Below, one piece after another: positions 1 to 8,352 of a stretch of 52,702 nt of DNA. The stretch covers positions 1 to 52,702 of the forward strand of contig JAVEEN010000223.1 in NCBI GenBank assembly GCA_030840445.1, in the 5' to 3' direction. How positions within the stretch are numbered: the stretch's first letter is position 1; each line of letters begins with the position of its first letter. The notes under the pieces were generated by a model, which worked only from the letters and a program-made list of their open reading frames with translations, had not been told where the DNA came from and did no database searches. This stretch comes from Pseudonocardiales bacterium. Lineage in GTDB: Bacteria > Actinomycetota > Actinomycetes > Mycobacteriales > Jatrophihabitantaceae. The translations under genes and the position numbers were made by a program.

Positions 1-256
1 GCCACTGGGTCTTGCGACGCTGGCGATCCCAGATCAGCCCACCGGCCAGGGCCAGCATGGTGAGCAGGATGCCGACCGAACCGGCCATGTTGTAGTGCGT
101 CGTCGTCAGGAACAGTCCGAGGACCAGAACCGAAAACCATCCCATGATCTGGCGGCCCTTGCTGAACTCGTGATGCCAGCCCCAGTCCTCCGGACGCTCG
201 TGTTCGACATGCGGCTCGGAGCCATCGGTCAACTGGTGTCCGTGGTCGGCTGCCAT
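1..256 (-). CDS. DUF2631 family small membrane protein (3' end cut by window edge)
   Basis: Eighty-five codons are visible from an ATG at 256-254, preceded by a good ribosome site GAGGAGAAG (272-264); the 3' end lies outside the window. The N-terminal third is His/Glu-rich and contains [14 protein letters not shown] (residues 23-36), which I recognise as the DUF2631 signature. Two hydrophobic segments follow (about 38-51 and 57-76), so it is a small inner-membrane protein ending in a basic stretch. It is divergent from dxr, where such proteins are commonly found in actinobacteria. The function of the family is unknown. Confidence 0.8.
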   Translation of the reverse strand, partial: MAADHGHQLTDGSEPHVEHERPEDWGWHHEFSKGRQIMGWFSVLVLGLFLTTTHYNMAGSVGILLTMLALAGGLIWDRQRRKTQW

Positions 257-330
257 GTGACATCTTCTCCTCACGGCTGGAATGGGGCTCGCAGTACGCG
301 TGTCATTCTGGCATCGGAGACAATGGCCAG

Positions 331-1542
331 GTGACCCGCCCCGCCGAATCCCGCCGCATCGTTCTGCTCGGCTCCACCGGATCCATCGGCACCCAGGCGC
401 TCGACGTGATCGGCAACGCCCCGGACCGCTTCGAAGTGGCCGGTTTGTCGGCGGGCGGCGCCAACCTCGAGCGCTTGGCGGCCCAGGCGGTGCGATATAG
501 GGCTCCCTTCGTCGCGGTCAGTTCAGCGGCCGCCGAACCCGAACTCCGCGCGCGCATCGAGGCGGCGTGGCCGGTCGGCGAACCGCTGCCGAACGTGCTC
601 TGCGGTGCATCAGCCACCGAAGAACTGGCCGCGCTGGACTGCGATGTGGTGCTCAACGGCGTGGCCGGCGCCCAGGGCCTGCGGGCCACGCTGGCCGCCT
701 TGAACGCTGGCCGCACGGTCGCCCTGGCCAACAAGGAATCGCTCATCGCCGGAGGCCCGCTCGTCCTCGATGCGGCCGCACCGGGTCAGCTGGTGCCGGT
801 GGACTCCGAGCACTCGGCACTGGCTCAGGCCCTGCGCAGCGGTTCGCCGGACGAGGTGAAGCGGCTCGTTCTGACGGCAAGCGGCGGCCCCTTCCGAGGA
901 CGGCGCCGGGACGAGCTGAGCCACGTGACCCCGGAGCAGGCCCTGGCCCACCCGACCTGGGCGATGGGCCCGTTGATCACCACCAATTCCGCCACCCTGG
1001 TCAACAAGGGACTGGAACTGATCGAGGCAGCCCTGCTCTTCGGGGTCGACTACTCCCGGATCGACGTGGTGGTGCACCCGCAGTCGATGGTGCATTCGAT
1101 GGTGGAATTCATCGACGGATCGACCTTGGCCCAGGCGAGCCCTCCCGATATGCGGCTGCCGATCGCCCTCGCACTGGCGTGGCCCAACCGGGTGCGCGGC
1201 GCGGCCGCCGGCATGGATTGGACGGTGGCGCACAGCTGGACATTCGAACCGGTGGATCACATATCCTTCCCGGCCATCGAAGCGGCAAGATCGGCCGGCG
1301 TCGCAGGTGGCTGCGCGCCGGCAGTGTTCAACGCGGCCAACGAGGAGCTGGTAAGCGCCTTCCACGCCGGTGCCTGCCGATTCCTGGATATCGCCGATAT
1401 CGCGGGTCAGATCCTGCAACTGTGGCTCGGCACAGAACATGGCGCCGCCGGGAACCCTCGGGACGTGGCCGATGTTGAAGAGGCGGAGTTCTGGGCGCGA
1501 CGACATGCCGCGGCGGCAGTCCGGGCGTCCGCCGGTCACTGA
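331..1542 (+). CDS. dxr: 1-deoxy-D-xylulose 5-phosphate reductoisomerase
   Basis: Cytosolic enzyme that rearranges and reduces DXP to 2-C-methylerythritol 4-phosphate with NADPH, the committed step of the MEP isoprenoid pathway. The 403-residue length is normal. Visible are the NADPH loop GSTGSIG (14-20), the NKES motif (134-137), metal ligands D158 and E160 in VDSEHSA, the SGG loop (184-186), NKGLE (225-229, the third metal ligand being E229), and the substrate block [12 protein letters not shown] (249-260). The GTG start at 331 has a modest GGAGA (316-320). It heads the dxr-rseP-fkbp-ispG group, so two MEP steps are co-located. Confidence 0.97.
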   Translation: MTRPAESRRIVLLGSTGSIGTQALDVIGNAPDRFEVAGLSAGGANLERLAAQAVRYRAPFVAVSSAAAEPELRARIEAAWPVGEPLPNVLCGASATEELAALDCDVVLNGVAGAQGLRATLAALNAGRTVALANKESLIAGGPLVLDAAAPGQLVPVDSEHSALAQALRSGSPDEVKRLVLTASGGPFRGRRRDELSHVTPEQALAHPTWAMGPLITTNSATLVNKGLELIEAALLFGVDYSRIDVVVHPQSMVHSMVEFIDGSTLAQASPPDMRLPIALALAWPNRVRGAAAGMDWTVAHSWTFEPVDHISFPAIEAARSAGVAGGCAPAVFNAANEELVSAFHAGACRFLDIADIAGQILQLWLGTEHGAAGNPRDVADVEEAEFWARRHAAAAVRASAGH

Positions 1543-1645
1543 GAGCTGGCGAAGAAAGGCACAATGGACAACGGTGCAGCTGTTCGGTAGCCGTCGGGCC
1601 GACAGCCGTCCTGAAGGTCCGCCACGAAGCTGGGAAGGATAACGC

Positions 1646-2935
1646 GTGCTCTATGCCCTTGGCGTGATCGCCTTCGCCCTCGGGCTGCTGGCCTCGATCG
1701 CCCTGCACGAGGTGGGCCACATGGTGCCCGCGAAGAAGTTCGGCGTAAAGGTCACTCAGTACATGGTGGGCTTCGGGCCGACCATCTTCTCCCGGCGCAA
1801 GGGCGACACCGAGTACGGGCTGAAGGCCATTCCGATGGGTGGCTACATCCGGATGATCGGTATGGTCCCGCCCCGCGCGGACGGCCGCCGTAGCCGGTGG
1901 CCGCGCCGGATGGCCGAGCTGGTGGAGGAGTTCCGGGCCACCAGCCGCGCCGAGGTCGAACCCGCGGACGAGCACCGTCAGTTCTACCGGCTGACCCCCG
2001 GCAAGAAGATGATCATCATGCTCGGCGGTCCGACCATGAACCTGCTGATCTTTCTCGTGATCACCATCCTGCTGTACGGCCTGATCGGGGTGAAGGGTCC
2101 GACCACCACCGTGGCCGACGTCAGCCAGTGCGTGGTGCCCGTCACCTCGACGGTCACGACCTGCCCGCCGGAAACCAGCAAGGACTACGTCAAGGCGCCG
2201 GCCAACGGTGTCCTGCAGGTCGGGGACAAGATCACCTCGATCAACGGTGTGCAGATCACGCAATGGTCCGATTCGGTCAAGATCATCGAAGCCTCGGCCG
2301 GAAAGCCGCTCACCGTGATCGTCGAGCGGGCCGGAAAACCCGTGTCGCTCAACATCACCCCGGTTCAAACCACCAAGTACGCCGATACGACCGGTAACAA
2401 AACCAAACAGGCCGGCTTCATCGGCATCGGTACCACCCAGGCGTATCAGCAACTCGGGCCGGCCGCCCTGGGCCGGGTGATCTGGCAACAACTCGGGCTC
2501 AGTGTGACGGCACTGAAGCAGTTCCCCAGCAAGATCGGCAGCCTGGTTGGCACCGTGTTCGAGGGCAAGCCACGCGATCAGCAGGGTGCGGTGGGCGTGG
2601 TCGGACTAGGCCGGATCGGCGGCCAGATCGCCGACACTCCGGCGTTGGGCGTCCTCGACAAGGTCTCGATCCTGTTGAGCCTGCTCGCCGGGGTCAACCT
2701 GTTGCTTTTCTTCTTCAACCTGTTACCGCTGTTACCACTGGACGGCGGCCACGTGGCCGGAGCGATCGTCGAGGCCATCCGGCGAGGTATCGCCAGGGTG
2801 CGTCGGCGACCCCGCCAGATCTTCGTCGACGTCGCCCAACTCGTACCGGTCATGTACGTGGTCGCGAGCATCCTCATTGTGTTCTCGGTGCTCGTGATGT
2901 ACGCAGACATCGTCAAGCCGATCTCCATCAATTAG
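1646..2935 (+). CDS. rseP: Site-2 zinc metalloprotease (RseP/Rip1, M50 family)
   Basis: Intramembrane protease that cleaves anti-sigma factors and other membrane substrates after a first cut, releasing sigma factors; Rip1 of Mycobacterium is the known relative and also sits between dxr and ispG. The active-site HEVGH lies at residues 21-25 in the first transmembrane helix and the second metal-binding motif LDG at 365-367 (Asp366). A PDZ domain lies between (about 190-250). A roughly 50-residue basic insertion (about 75-120) separates the first helix from the second, as in other actinobacterial members. GTG start at 1646 with ribosome site GGAAGGA (1634-1640). Confidence 0.95.
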   Translation: MLYALGVIAFALGLLASIALHEVGHMVPAKKFGVKVTQYMVGFGPTIFSRRKGDTEYGLKAIPMGGYIRMIGMVPPRADGRRSRWPRRMAELVEEFRATSRAEVEPADEHRQFYRLTPGKKMIIMLGGPTMNLLIFLVITILLYGLIGVKGPTTTVADVSQCVVPVTSTVTTCPPETSKDYVKAPANGVLQVGDKITSINGVQITQWSDSVKIIEASAGKPLTVIVERAGKPVSLNITPVQTTKYADTTGNKTKQAGFIGIGTTQAYQQLGPAALGRVIWQQLGLSVTALKQFPSKIGSLVGTVFEGKPRDQQGAVGVVGLGRIGGQIADTPALGVLDKVSILLSLLAGVNLLLFFFNLLPLLPLDGGHVAGAIVEAIRRGIARVRRRPRQIFVDVAQLVPVMYVVASILIVFSVLVMYADIVKPISIN

Positions 2936-2983
2936 TTCCAGCCGAGCGCGATTCCGACATCCGAACGATCTGAGGAGTTTCCC

Positions 2984-3361
2984 GTGACAGTTCCGTCCAA
3001 GCCCGAGGTCGAACTCCCCGCCGAGGCGCCTACCGGTGAACTGCAGATCCGCGACATCACTGCGGGCGACGGAGCCACCGCCCAGGCCGGCCAGCAGGCG
3101 GTTGTGCACTACGTCGGCGTCGCGCACTCGACCGGTGAGGAATTCGATGCCAGTTACAACCGGGGGACGCCGTTCACCTTCCCGTTGGGCGAAGGCCGGG
3201 TAATCGCCGGCTGGGATCAAGGTGTGCAGGGTATGAAGGTCGGTGGCCGCCGCGAGCTGATCATCCCGCCGCACCTGGGTTATGGCGACCGCGGTGCCGG
3301 CGGGGCGATCAAGGGCGGCGAGACCTTGATCTTCGTCGTGGACCTGCTCGATCTGCGCTGA
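2984..3361 (+). CDS. FKBP-type peptidyl-prolyl cis-trans isomerase
   Basis: A single FKBP domain of 125 residues that catalyses proline isomerisation during folding. Family motifs include VVHYVGV, the FDASYNRGTPFTFPLG block, the VIAGWDQGVQGMKVGG core and LGYGDRGAGG before the C-terminal FVVDLLDL strand. There is no signal peptide or lipobox, so it is probably cytosolic. The GTG start at 2984 has a clean GAGGAG (2972-2977). It lies 48 bp after rseP and 98 bp before ispG, a place that has no FKBP in Mycobacterium tuberculosis, so this is an insertion into a conserved neighbourhood or a lineage trait. Confidence 0.93.
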   Translation: MTVPSKPEVELPAEAPTGELQIRDITAGDGATAQAGQQAVVHYVGVAHSTGEEFDASYNRGTPFTFPLGEGRVIAGWDQGVQGMKVGGRRELIIPPHLGYGDRGAGGAIKGGETLIFVVDLLDLR

Positions 3362-3411
3362 GCCGGAGCGAGCCGCACTGGGCCGGGTTGAACCGGGTTG
3401 CGCTGAGCCGG
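3354..3411 (+). repeat. 13-bp direct repeat between the FKBP gene and ispG
   Basis: TGCGCTGAGCCGG occurs at 3354-3366 (covering the FKBP stop codon) and again at 3399-3411. The sequence between is also built from GCCGGGTT/ACCGGGTT-like pieces. It looks like a local duplication of the end of the gene; no function is evident. Confidence 0.6.
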
Positions 3412-3459
3412 GGATCCGGAGCGCCAGGGACAACCATTCTGAGGGATTGAGGAACAGCA

Positions 3460-4620
3460 GTGAGTACACCGATTTCGCTGGGTATGCCGACCGCACCGCC
3501 GCCGGTGCTGTCCCCGCGTCGCAAATCCCGCAAGATCAAGGTCGGCTCCGTCTCGGTCGGCGGCGACGCACAGATCTCGGTGCAGTCGATGACGACGACC
3601 CTGACCTCGGACGTCAACGCCACCCTGCAGCAGATCGCCGAACTCACTGCCTCCGGCTGCGACATCGTCCGGGTCGCCTGTCCCAGCCAGGATGACGCCG
3701 ACGCGCTGCCGGCTATCGCCAGGAAGTCCCAGATCCCGGTCATCGCGGACATCCATTTCCAGCCGAAGTACGTTTTCGCCGCGATCGACGCCGGATGTGC
3801 CGCCGTCCGGGTGAATCCGGGCAACATCCGCGCCTTCGACGACAAGGTGGGGGAGATAGCCCGGGCGGCTGCCGATGCCGGCACGTCGCTACGGATCGGC
3901 GTGAACGCCGGGTCCCTGGACAAGCGCCTGCTCGAGAAGTACGGCAAGGCGACGCCGGACGCGCTCGTGGAATCCGCGCTCTGGGAGGCGTCGCTGTTCG
4001 AGGAGCACGGTTTCCGGGACTTCAAGATCTCGGTCAAGCACAACGACCCGGTGGTCATGGTGCGGGCCTACGAATTGCTTGCCGAGCAGTGCGATTACCC
4101 ACTGCACCTCGGAGTGACCGAAGCCGGCCCGGCATTCCAGGGCACGATCAAGTCGGCTATAGCGTTCGGTGCCCTGTTGTCCAAGGGCATCGGTGACACC
4201 ATCCGGGTTTCCCTGTCTGCGCCTCCGGTGGAGGAGGTCAAGGTCGGCCTGCAGATCCTGGAGTCGCTGAACCTGCGACAGCGGCGTCTGGAGATCGTGT
4301 CCTGCCCGTCCTGTGGGCGGGCTCAGGTCGATGTCTACTCCCTAGCAGAAAAGGTGACCGCGGGTCTCGAGGGCGTCGAGGTCCCGCTGCGCGTCGCGGT
4401 CATGGGCTGTGTGGTGAACGGTCCAGGTGAAGCGCGTGAGGCTGACCTCGGTGTGGCCAGCGGCAACGGCAAGGGCCAGATCTTCGTCCGGGGCGAGGTC
4501 ATCAAGACGGTGCCGGAATCGCAGATCGTGGAGACGCTGATCGAAGAGGCGCTACGACTGGCCGAGCAGATGCAGGCCGCCGGTGTGGCATCCGGCGAGC
4601 CGACGGTGGCCATCAGCTGA
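3460..4620 (+). CDS. ispG: 4-hydroxy-3-methylbut-2-en-1-yl diphosphate synthase (IspG/GcpE)
   Basis: Iron-sulfur enzyme converting methylerythritol cyclodiphosphate to HMBPP, the penultimate MEP step. Bacterial two-domain form: a TIM barrel with VQSMT near residue 41, then the 4Fe-4S domain with C282 and C285 (CPSC), C317 ([11 protein letters not shown]) and E324. The length of 386 is normal. The GTG start at 3460 has a GAGGA ribosome site (3449-3453). It closes the dxr-rseP-fkbp-ispG set. The electron donor is not encoded in the window. Confidence 0.97.
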   Translation: MSTPISLGMPTAPPPVLSPRRKSRKIKVGSVSVGGDAQISVQSMTTTLTSDVNATLQQIAELTASGCDIVRVACPSQDDADALPAIARKSQIPVIADIHFQPKYVFAAIDAGCAAVRVNPGNIRAFDDKVGEIARAAADAGTSLRIGVNAGSLDKRLLEKYGKATPDALVESALWEASLFEEHGFRDFKISVKHNDPVVMVRAYELLAEQCDYPLHLGVTEAGPAFQGTIKSAIAFGALLSKGIGDTIRVSLSAPPVEEVKVGLQILESLNLRQRRLEIVSCPSCGRAQVDVYSLAEKVTAGLEGVEVPLRVAVMGCVVNGPGEAREADLGVASGNGKGQIFVRGEVIKTVPESQIVETLIEEALRLAEQMQAAGVASGEPTVAIS

Positions 4621-5028
4621 CCACTTGGCTAAATAGCCTGTCGCACCGCGCGGCTGGACGGCGCCGCCTTCGGGATCACCCACACCGAACAGCTCAGTGA
4701 CTACGCCGACCGGGGCGAGAGCATGGCTATCTGCACCGCAAGTGAGGTCCGTCGACCGCCGGCTGGCGCGACTCCAGCCGGCCGAGCCGCGCGTAGCGGA
4801 GTCCGTCGAGTACGCCACCGCTGAGCGGCCCGCCAGGTGCTGCCGGAGTTGCACGACCGTTGGGGCGCGAGGCTCCGGGAGCCGTGAACCGGCGACCCTC
4901 AGCGCACGTACCTACCCGGTCGAGGTCGAAGCCGTGCCGGAAGTCCTCGGATGGACCTCGCATTCCTCTAGGGGCGGGCACCGTTTCACGGGACGGATTT
5001 CTAACTTCGGCAGGTAGCGTGCTGGGGT
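4621..5028. other. 408-bp stretch without a convincing gene; possible coding relic
   Basis: No ORF with a plausible start and family resemblance fits here. In the plus-strand frame from 4633 to the TGA at 4810-4812 about 36 codons (4651-4758) have strongly GC-biased third positions and read like a real protein fragment (for example ITHTEQLSDYADRGES), but there is no start codon or recognisable family. I read it as a possible decayed gene piece. The rest contains an inverted repeat flanked by direct repeats (listed separately) and then the short leader of the next gene. Confidence 0.4.
4747..4809. repeat. Inverted repeat flanked by 9-bp direct repeats
   Basis: CCGGCTGG (4759-4766) and CCAGCCGG (4774-4781) form a perfect 8-bp stem with a 7-nt loop. 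The direct repeats GTCCGTCGA (4747-4755 and 4801-4809) bracket it. The arrangement resembles a small REP- or MITE-like intergenic element, but a single copy in this window cannot prove mobility. Confidence 0.45.
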
Positions 5029-5967
5029 GTGACCGCGCTGCAGACCCGACCTCGGCTGCTCACGGGGTCAGACACCGCGCCGCTGCGGCGATTGGTGCGC
5101 CGTGACGCCCTGGTCAACTGCGTCCTTGACTCGAGATTGCAGTACGCACCTGATCTCGACGCGCGGCGGCTGGGTGGGTTCGTCTGGGGCCTCGACGGCC
5201 CGATGCTGGCCCCCGACGGCTCACGCGACATCGACGGCTCACGCGACATCGACGGCGACTCCGTATCCACCGCCGGTGCGACGTCGCTGCGGGCGGCGCT
5301 CTTCCACGGCGGAAACCTGATCCCGGTCGGGCGTGACCTGGAGGCGTTGGAACTGCTCGCCGAGCAGCTGTCGCGCAATGGCCGCGGTTGTTCGTCGATC
5401 GTAGGTCCGGCGGATTCGGTACAGGCGATCTGGCCGGTACTCGCGCGTCGCTGGGGTCCTGCCCGGGCGATCCGGATGAGTCAACCCCTGCTGATGATCG
5501 ATCGTGCCGCGGCGGCGAAGATCGAGCATCTCGTCGACCGTTCCGTTCGGATCGTCCACCCCACCGAGGAGCAGCAGTTCCTGCCGGCCGCGGTCGCCAT
5601 GTTCACCGAGGAACTCGGCATGTCACCGCTCGGACGCGATCGGGGCGCCGGCTACCGCGCCCGGGTGAGCGAGGTGGTCGCGGCCCGCCGGGCGTTCGCG
5701 AGGTTCGACGATCGTGGGCGGGTGCAGTTCAAGGCCGAGATCGGCGCGCTGTCCGCCGGCACCGCTCAACTGCAGGGCGTCTGGGTGCGCCCGGACTTGC
5801 GGGGGCTAGGAATCGGCACGGCGGCGATGGCCGCGGTACTGCGGCTCGCGTTGGACCGGGCGCCGACGGTCAGTCTCTACGTCAACGACTTCAACATCCC
5901 GGCCCGTCGGATGTACGACCGGCTGTGCATGCGCCAGGCCGGCGTCCTCAGCACCGTCCTGTTCTGA
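5029..5967 (+). CDS. GNAT acetyltransferase with N-terminal DUF4081-like domain
   Basis: A 312-residue protein whose C-terminal half (about 170-312) is a GNAT fold with the acetyl-CoA loop RPDLRGLGIGTAAM and the terminal LYVNDFNIPARRMYDRL. The N-terminal half matches the DUF4081 type found in the gene after ispG in Mycobacterium (the Rv2867c position). The substrate is unknown. The GTG start at 5029 is preceded by GGGG only. Residues about 64-75 carry a six-residue tandem duplication GSRDID-GSRDID encoded by an exact 18-bp repeat, placed in a variable loop. Confidence 0.88.
   Translation: MTALQTRPRLLTGSDTAPLRRLVRRDALVNCVLDSRLQYAPDLDARRLGGFVWGLDGPMLAPDGSRDIDGSRDIDGDSVSTAGATSLRAALFHGGNLIPVGRDLEALELLAEQLSRNGRGCSSIVGPADSVQAIWPVLARRWGPARAIRMSQPLLMIDRAAAAKIEHLVDRSVRIVHPTEEQQFLPAAVAMFTEELGMSPLGRDRGAGYRARVSEVVAARRAFARFDDRGRVQFKAEIGALSAGTAQLQGVWVRPDLRGLGIGTAAMAAVLRLALDRAPTVSLYVNDFNIPARRMYDRLCMRQAGVLSTVLF
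5218..5253 (+). repeat. Perfect 18-bp in-frame tandem duplication in the GNAT gene
   Basis: GGCTCACGCGACATCGAC occurs at 5218-5235 and again immediately at 5236-5253, adding six residues without disturbing the frame. Exact identity suggests a recent slippage event. Confidence 0.9.
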
Positions 5968-6055
5968 AACACGGTGCTGTCCGGCGAAGGCGGTGCTGTC
6001 CCGCGATGGCGGCTGGCTGCGCGCCCCGTCGGTGGTCCCTGATATTCATCTCAGC

Positions 6056-6733
6056 ATGACTCTTGATGCTGTGATCTTCGACTGGGGCGGCACGCTAACT
6101 CCGTGGCATACGGTCGACCCGCTCGCGTGCTGGCTGGCTGTGACGTCCGACGAGCGTCAGGCCGCGGCGCTGCACGAAGCCGAGGCGGCGGTCTGGGCCT
6201 TGTGCCGGGACGAGCACCGCAGCGCCACACTGGACCACGTACTGGACGCGGCCGCGTTGACGCTGACCGCAGCTCAGCGTCGGGCCTACTTCGATTGGTG
6301 GGATGCGCACTCCTTCACCGATCCGGCGGTCGAACCGTTGTTCCAGGGCCTCAACGAGCGCGGCCTGAAGATCGGCATCCTGTCGAACACCATCTGGCCC
6401 CGGGACGAACACGAACGCATCTTCACTCGCGATCTGGTGCACTCCTATATCGACGGAGCCGTGTACTCCTCGGAAATCGAATGGACCAAACCTGACCCGC
6501 GGGCGTTCCGCGCAGCCATGGACGCCGTCGGCGTGCAGGATCCGTCTCGCGCGGTGTTCGTCGGGGACCGGCTGTTCGACGACATCTTCGGAGCCAAACG
6601 CGCTGGCATGCGCGCCGTCCACGTTCCGCACAGCGACATACCGGCCTGGCAGAGCACGGGTGTGGTGGGCGAACCGGACGCGGTCATCGACGGCTTGCTC
6701 GATCTGTTGCAGGTCATCGATGCCTGGCGCTGA
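6056..6733 (+). CDS. HAD-superfamily hydrolase (putative phosphatase)
   Basis: A 225-residue haloacid dehalogenase-like hydrolase. Motif I is FDWGGT (nucleophile D9), motif II LSNT, motif III the Lys in EWTKPDP, and motif IV VGDRLFDDIFGAKRAGM. The usual second Asp of DxDxT, the acid/base residue at position 11, is Gly, as in the DxGGT subgroup. I choose the ATG at 6056 because the domain begins at residue 4; an in-frame ATG at 5993 would add 21 residues with no homology. It is convergent with the DUF4439 gene, 18 bp away. The substrate cannot be inferred. Confidence 0.85.
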   Translation: MTLDAVIFDWGGTLTPWHTVDPLACWLAVTSDERQAAALHEAEAAVWALCRDEHRSATLDHVLDAAALTLTAAQRRAYFDWWDAHSFTDPAVEPLFQGLNERGLKIGILSNTIWPRDEHERIFTRDLVHSYIDGAVYSSEIEWTKPDPRAFRAAMDAVGVQDPSRAVFVGDRLFDDIFGAKRAGMRAVHVPHSDIPAWQSTGVVGEPDAVIDGLLDLLQVIDAWR

Positions 6734-6751
6734 CGAGGTTCGGCAGCGGCG

Positions 6752-7261
6752 TCAGATGCCGGGAAAGGGAACCGTGGGGGTCGCGGGGGTCAACAGTGCG
6801 CGCCAGTAACGGGCGGTCTGGGCCGATCCCGACAGTCCGGTGAGGGCCTGCTTGCGCAGGGTGCCGGTTTCGGTCGCTGCCGCGACGGTGCCGGTTTCGG
6901 TCGCTGCCGCGACGAGAAGGAATCGGTATCCGGCTGAGCAGGCTTCTTCCAGGGCCAATGCCCACCGTTGGGCCGCGATGGCGTCGGTCAGCTTCTCCGG
7001 TGGTGCGTAGGACGGTTGGGCCGCGACCGGTGCTGCGCCAGCGCTGGAAAGCTGGGCCATCAGGTCGTCGCGGGTCGCGCGGTGTTCGGCCTGCAGGTCC
7101 CTGACCCGACTCACCTGCGTCGCATCGGTCAACCTCACGCCAATCATCGAGTAGGCGAAATAGGCGGCGTGCTGCGCGTCAAGGACGTTCTGCAGCGCCG
7201 TGATCGCGGTGCTTGCGCCAGCACTGTTCGGCGACACGGTGGAACCGCTCGGGCTGGTCAC
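6752..7261 (-). CDS. Ferritin-like DUF4439 protein
   Basis: A 169-residue mostly helical, Ala-rich protein with the DUF4439 hallmarks: ALQNVLDAQHAAYFAYSMIG near the N-terminus and EEACSAGYRFLLVAAATETG before the C-terminal helix, a ferritin-like four-helix arrangement. I place the start at the GTG 7261-7259, which overlaps the TGA of the upstream gene (GTGA, 4 bp), implying translational coupling. The same pair sits beside rimP in Mycobacterium (Rv2843/Rv2844 region). A 9-residue tandem duplication, AAATETGTV then AAATETGTL, lies near residues 115-135. No metal-binding role is shown by the sequence alone. Confidence 0.82.
   Translation of the reverse strand: MTSPSGSTVSPNSAGASTAITALQNVLDAQHAAYFAYSMIGVRLTDATQVSRVRDLQAEHRATRDDLMAQLSSAGAAPVAAQPSYAPPEKLTDAIAAQRWALALEEACSAGYRFLLVAAATETGTVAAATETGTLRKQALTGLSGSAQTARYWRALLTPATPTVPFPGI
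6861..6914 (-). repeat. Perfect 27-bp in-frame tandem duplication in the DUF4439 gene
   Basis: The 27-bp unit 6861-6887 is repeated exactly at 6888-6914, adding nine residues (AAATETGTV). The duplication falls at the end of a predicted long helix. Confidence 0.93.
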
Positions 7262-7767
7262 GGCGCCAGCACCTTGCCGTGGGTATCCAGACAGGCGGAG
7301 ATGCTGCCGAGCATCGGCACGATCTGGCTGGCGTGCTGCTCGGTCACCGGCCACGCCAGGCAGCCCGCGGAAAAGGCTGCCGCAGCCGCTTTGCTGGCTG
7401 CGGTCAGCCCGGCCACGGTGGCGGCCACGGTGGCGGACGAAGAGCCGGCAGGTGGCAGGGTGGGATTCAGTCGCCAGCCGGGGTAGTTCTCCAGGAGGCC
7501 GCGCAGGGCGTCACCGTGGGCGGCCACGTCGCTGCGCAGCGGGTCCAGGAGAGCTGCCTGGTCGGGCAGGGCGGTGACGGCCCGCTGGTACCCGGTCAGC
7601 AGCCGTACCTGGGTCGAGAGCAGGGCGGTCAGTCGCTGCGGCGGGGGTGCCGGTGGTAGGGCGAGCTTGTGGTGCACAGCCCGGGTGACGCCCAGTCCGG
7701 TACCTGCGGCTGCGGCGGCGACCAACACGGTGCGGCTCAGCAGCGTGCGTCGCGAGATCTCAACCAT
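7258..7767 (-). CDS. Tat-signal exported protein of unknown function, partner of DUF4439 gene
   Basis: A 169-residue protein beginning MVEISRRTLLSR, a twin-arginine motif at R6-R7 followed by an Ala-rich hydrophobic stretch (14-28), so export in folded form is likely. The mature part is Ala/Leu-rich and helical with two Cys near the C-terminus (in SAGCLAWP and SACLDTHG) that could form a disulfide. No lipobox Cys is seen. It is the first gene of a two-gene unit with the ferritin-like gene (4-bp overlap) and is divergent from rimP. I infer that the two products act together outside the membrane, but the role is unknown. Confidence 0.75.
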   Translation of the reverse strand: MVEISRRTLLSRTVLVAAAAAGTGLGVTRAVHHKLALPPAPPPQRLTALLSTQVRLLTGYQRAVTALPDQAALLDPLRSDVAAHGDALRGLLENYPGWRLNPTLPPAGSSSATVAATVAGLTAASKAAAAAFSAGCLAWPVTEQHASQIVPMLGSISACLDTHGKVLAP

Positions 7768-7852
7768 GACCGGAGCAGTCTCTCAGATGCCGGTAGTCTG
7801 ATCCCAGGTAACGCCTCGCTTTACAACTGGACACCGACGGGAGCGCGAAGAC

Positions 7853-8347
7853 ATGGCTGCGCGAACACCCCAACGCCAACAGCTCATGGAGCTGCTCGGA
7901 CCGGTGATCACGTCCCAGGGATATGACCTGGAGGACCTGTCGGTCACCGCCGCGGGCCGGCGCAGTGTCATCCGGGTGATCGTTGACTCCGATTCCGGCA
8001 TCGACCTGGACGGCGTGGCCGAAGTGTCGCGAGCGGTCTCCGAAATCCTTGACGCCGAGGCAGAGCCGGCGAGCGCAGCGGCGTTCTCGGGACCGTATGT
8101 CCTCGAGGTGTCCTCCCCGGGGGTGGATCGTCCGCTCACCGAACCCAGGCACTGGCGGCGCGCCGTCGGCCGTCTCGTCAGCGTCGCCATCTCCGACCAG
8201 TCCGTCACCGGGCGCGTTCTCGCAGGTGGCGAGGACGGCATCGTCCTCGAGGTCGACGGAGTCAAGATCAATCACTCACTGTCGGAGCTGGGACCCGGTC
8301 GTATCCAGGTCGAGTTCTCCCACGCCGACGATCACAAGGAGGCCTGA
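7853..8347 (+). CDS. rimP: Ribosome maturation factor RimP
   Basis: A 164-residue protein that assists 30S subunit assembly (S12/S5 region). The N-terminal alpha/beta domain carries [10 protein letters not shown] and [19 protein letters not shown]; the block ending [20 protein letters not shown] is the RimP signature, followed by a C-terminal SH3-like domain. ATG at 7853. It opens the rimP-nusA-ylxR-infB-rbfA cluster and lies 5 bp before nusA. Confidence 0.96.
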   Translation: MAARTPQRQQLMELLGPVITSQGYDLEDLSVTAAGRRSVIRVIVDSDSGIDLDGVAEVSRAVSEILDAEAEPASAAAFSGPYVLEVSSPGVDRPLTEPRHWRRAVGRLVSVAISDQSVTGRVLAGGEDGIVLEVDGVKINHSLSELGPGRIQVEFSHADDHKEA

Positions 8348-8352
8348 GCCCC

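Noticed and set aside
4697-5017. Possible 106-residue plus-strand protein in the ispG-GNAT gap
   Set aside because: No ribosome site, no family resemblance, and the frame passes through the inverted repeat; third-position bias is better in another frame.
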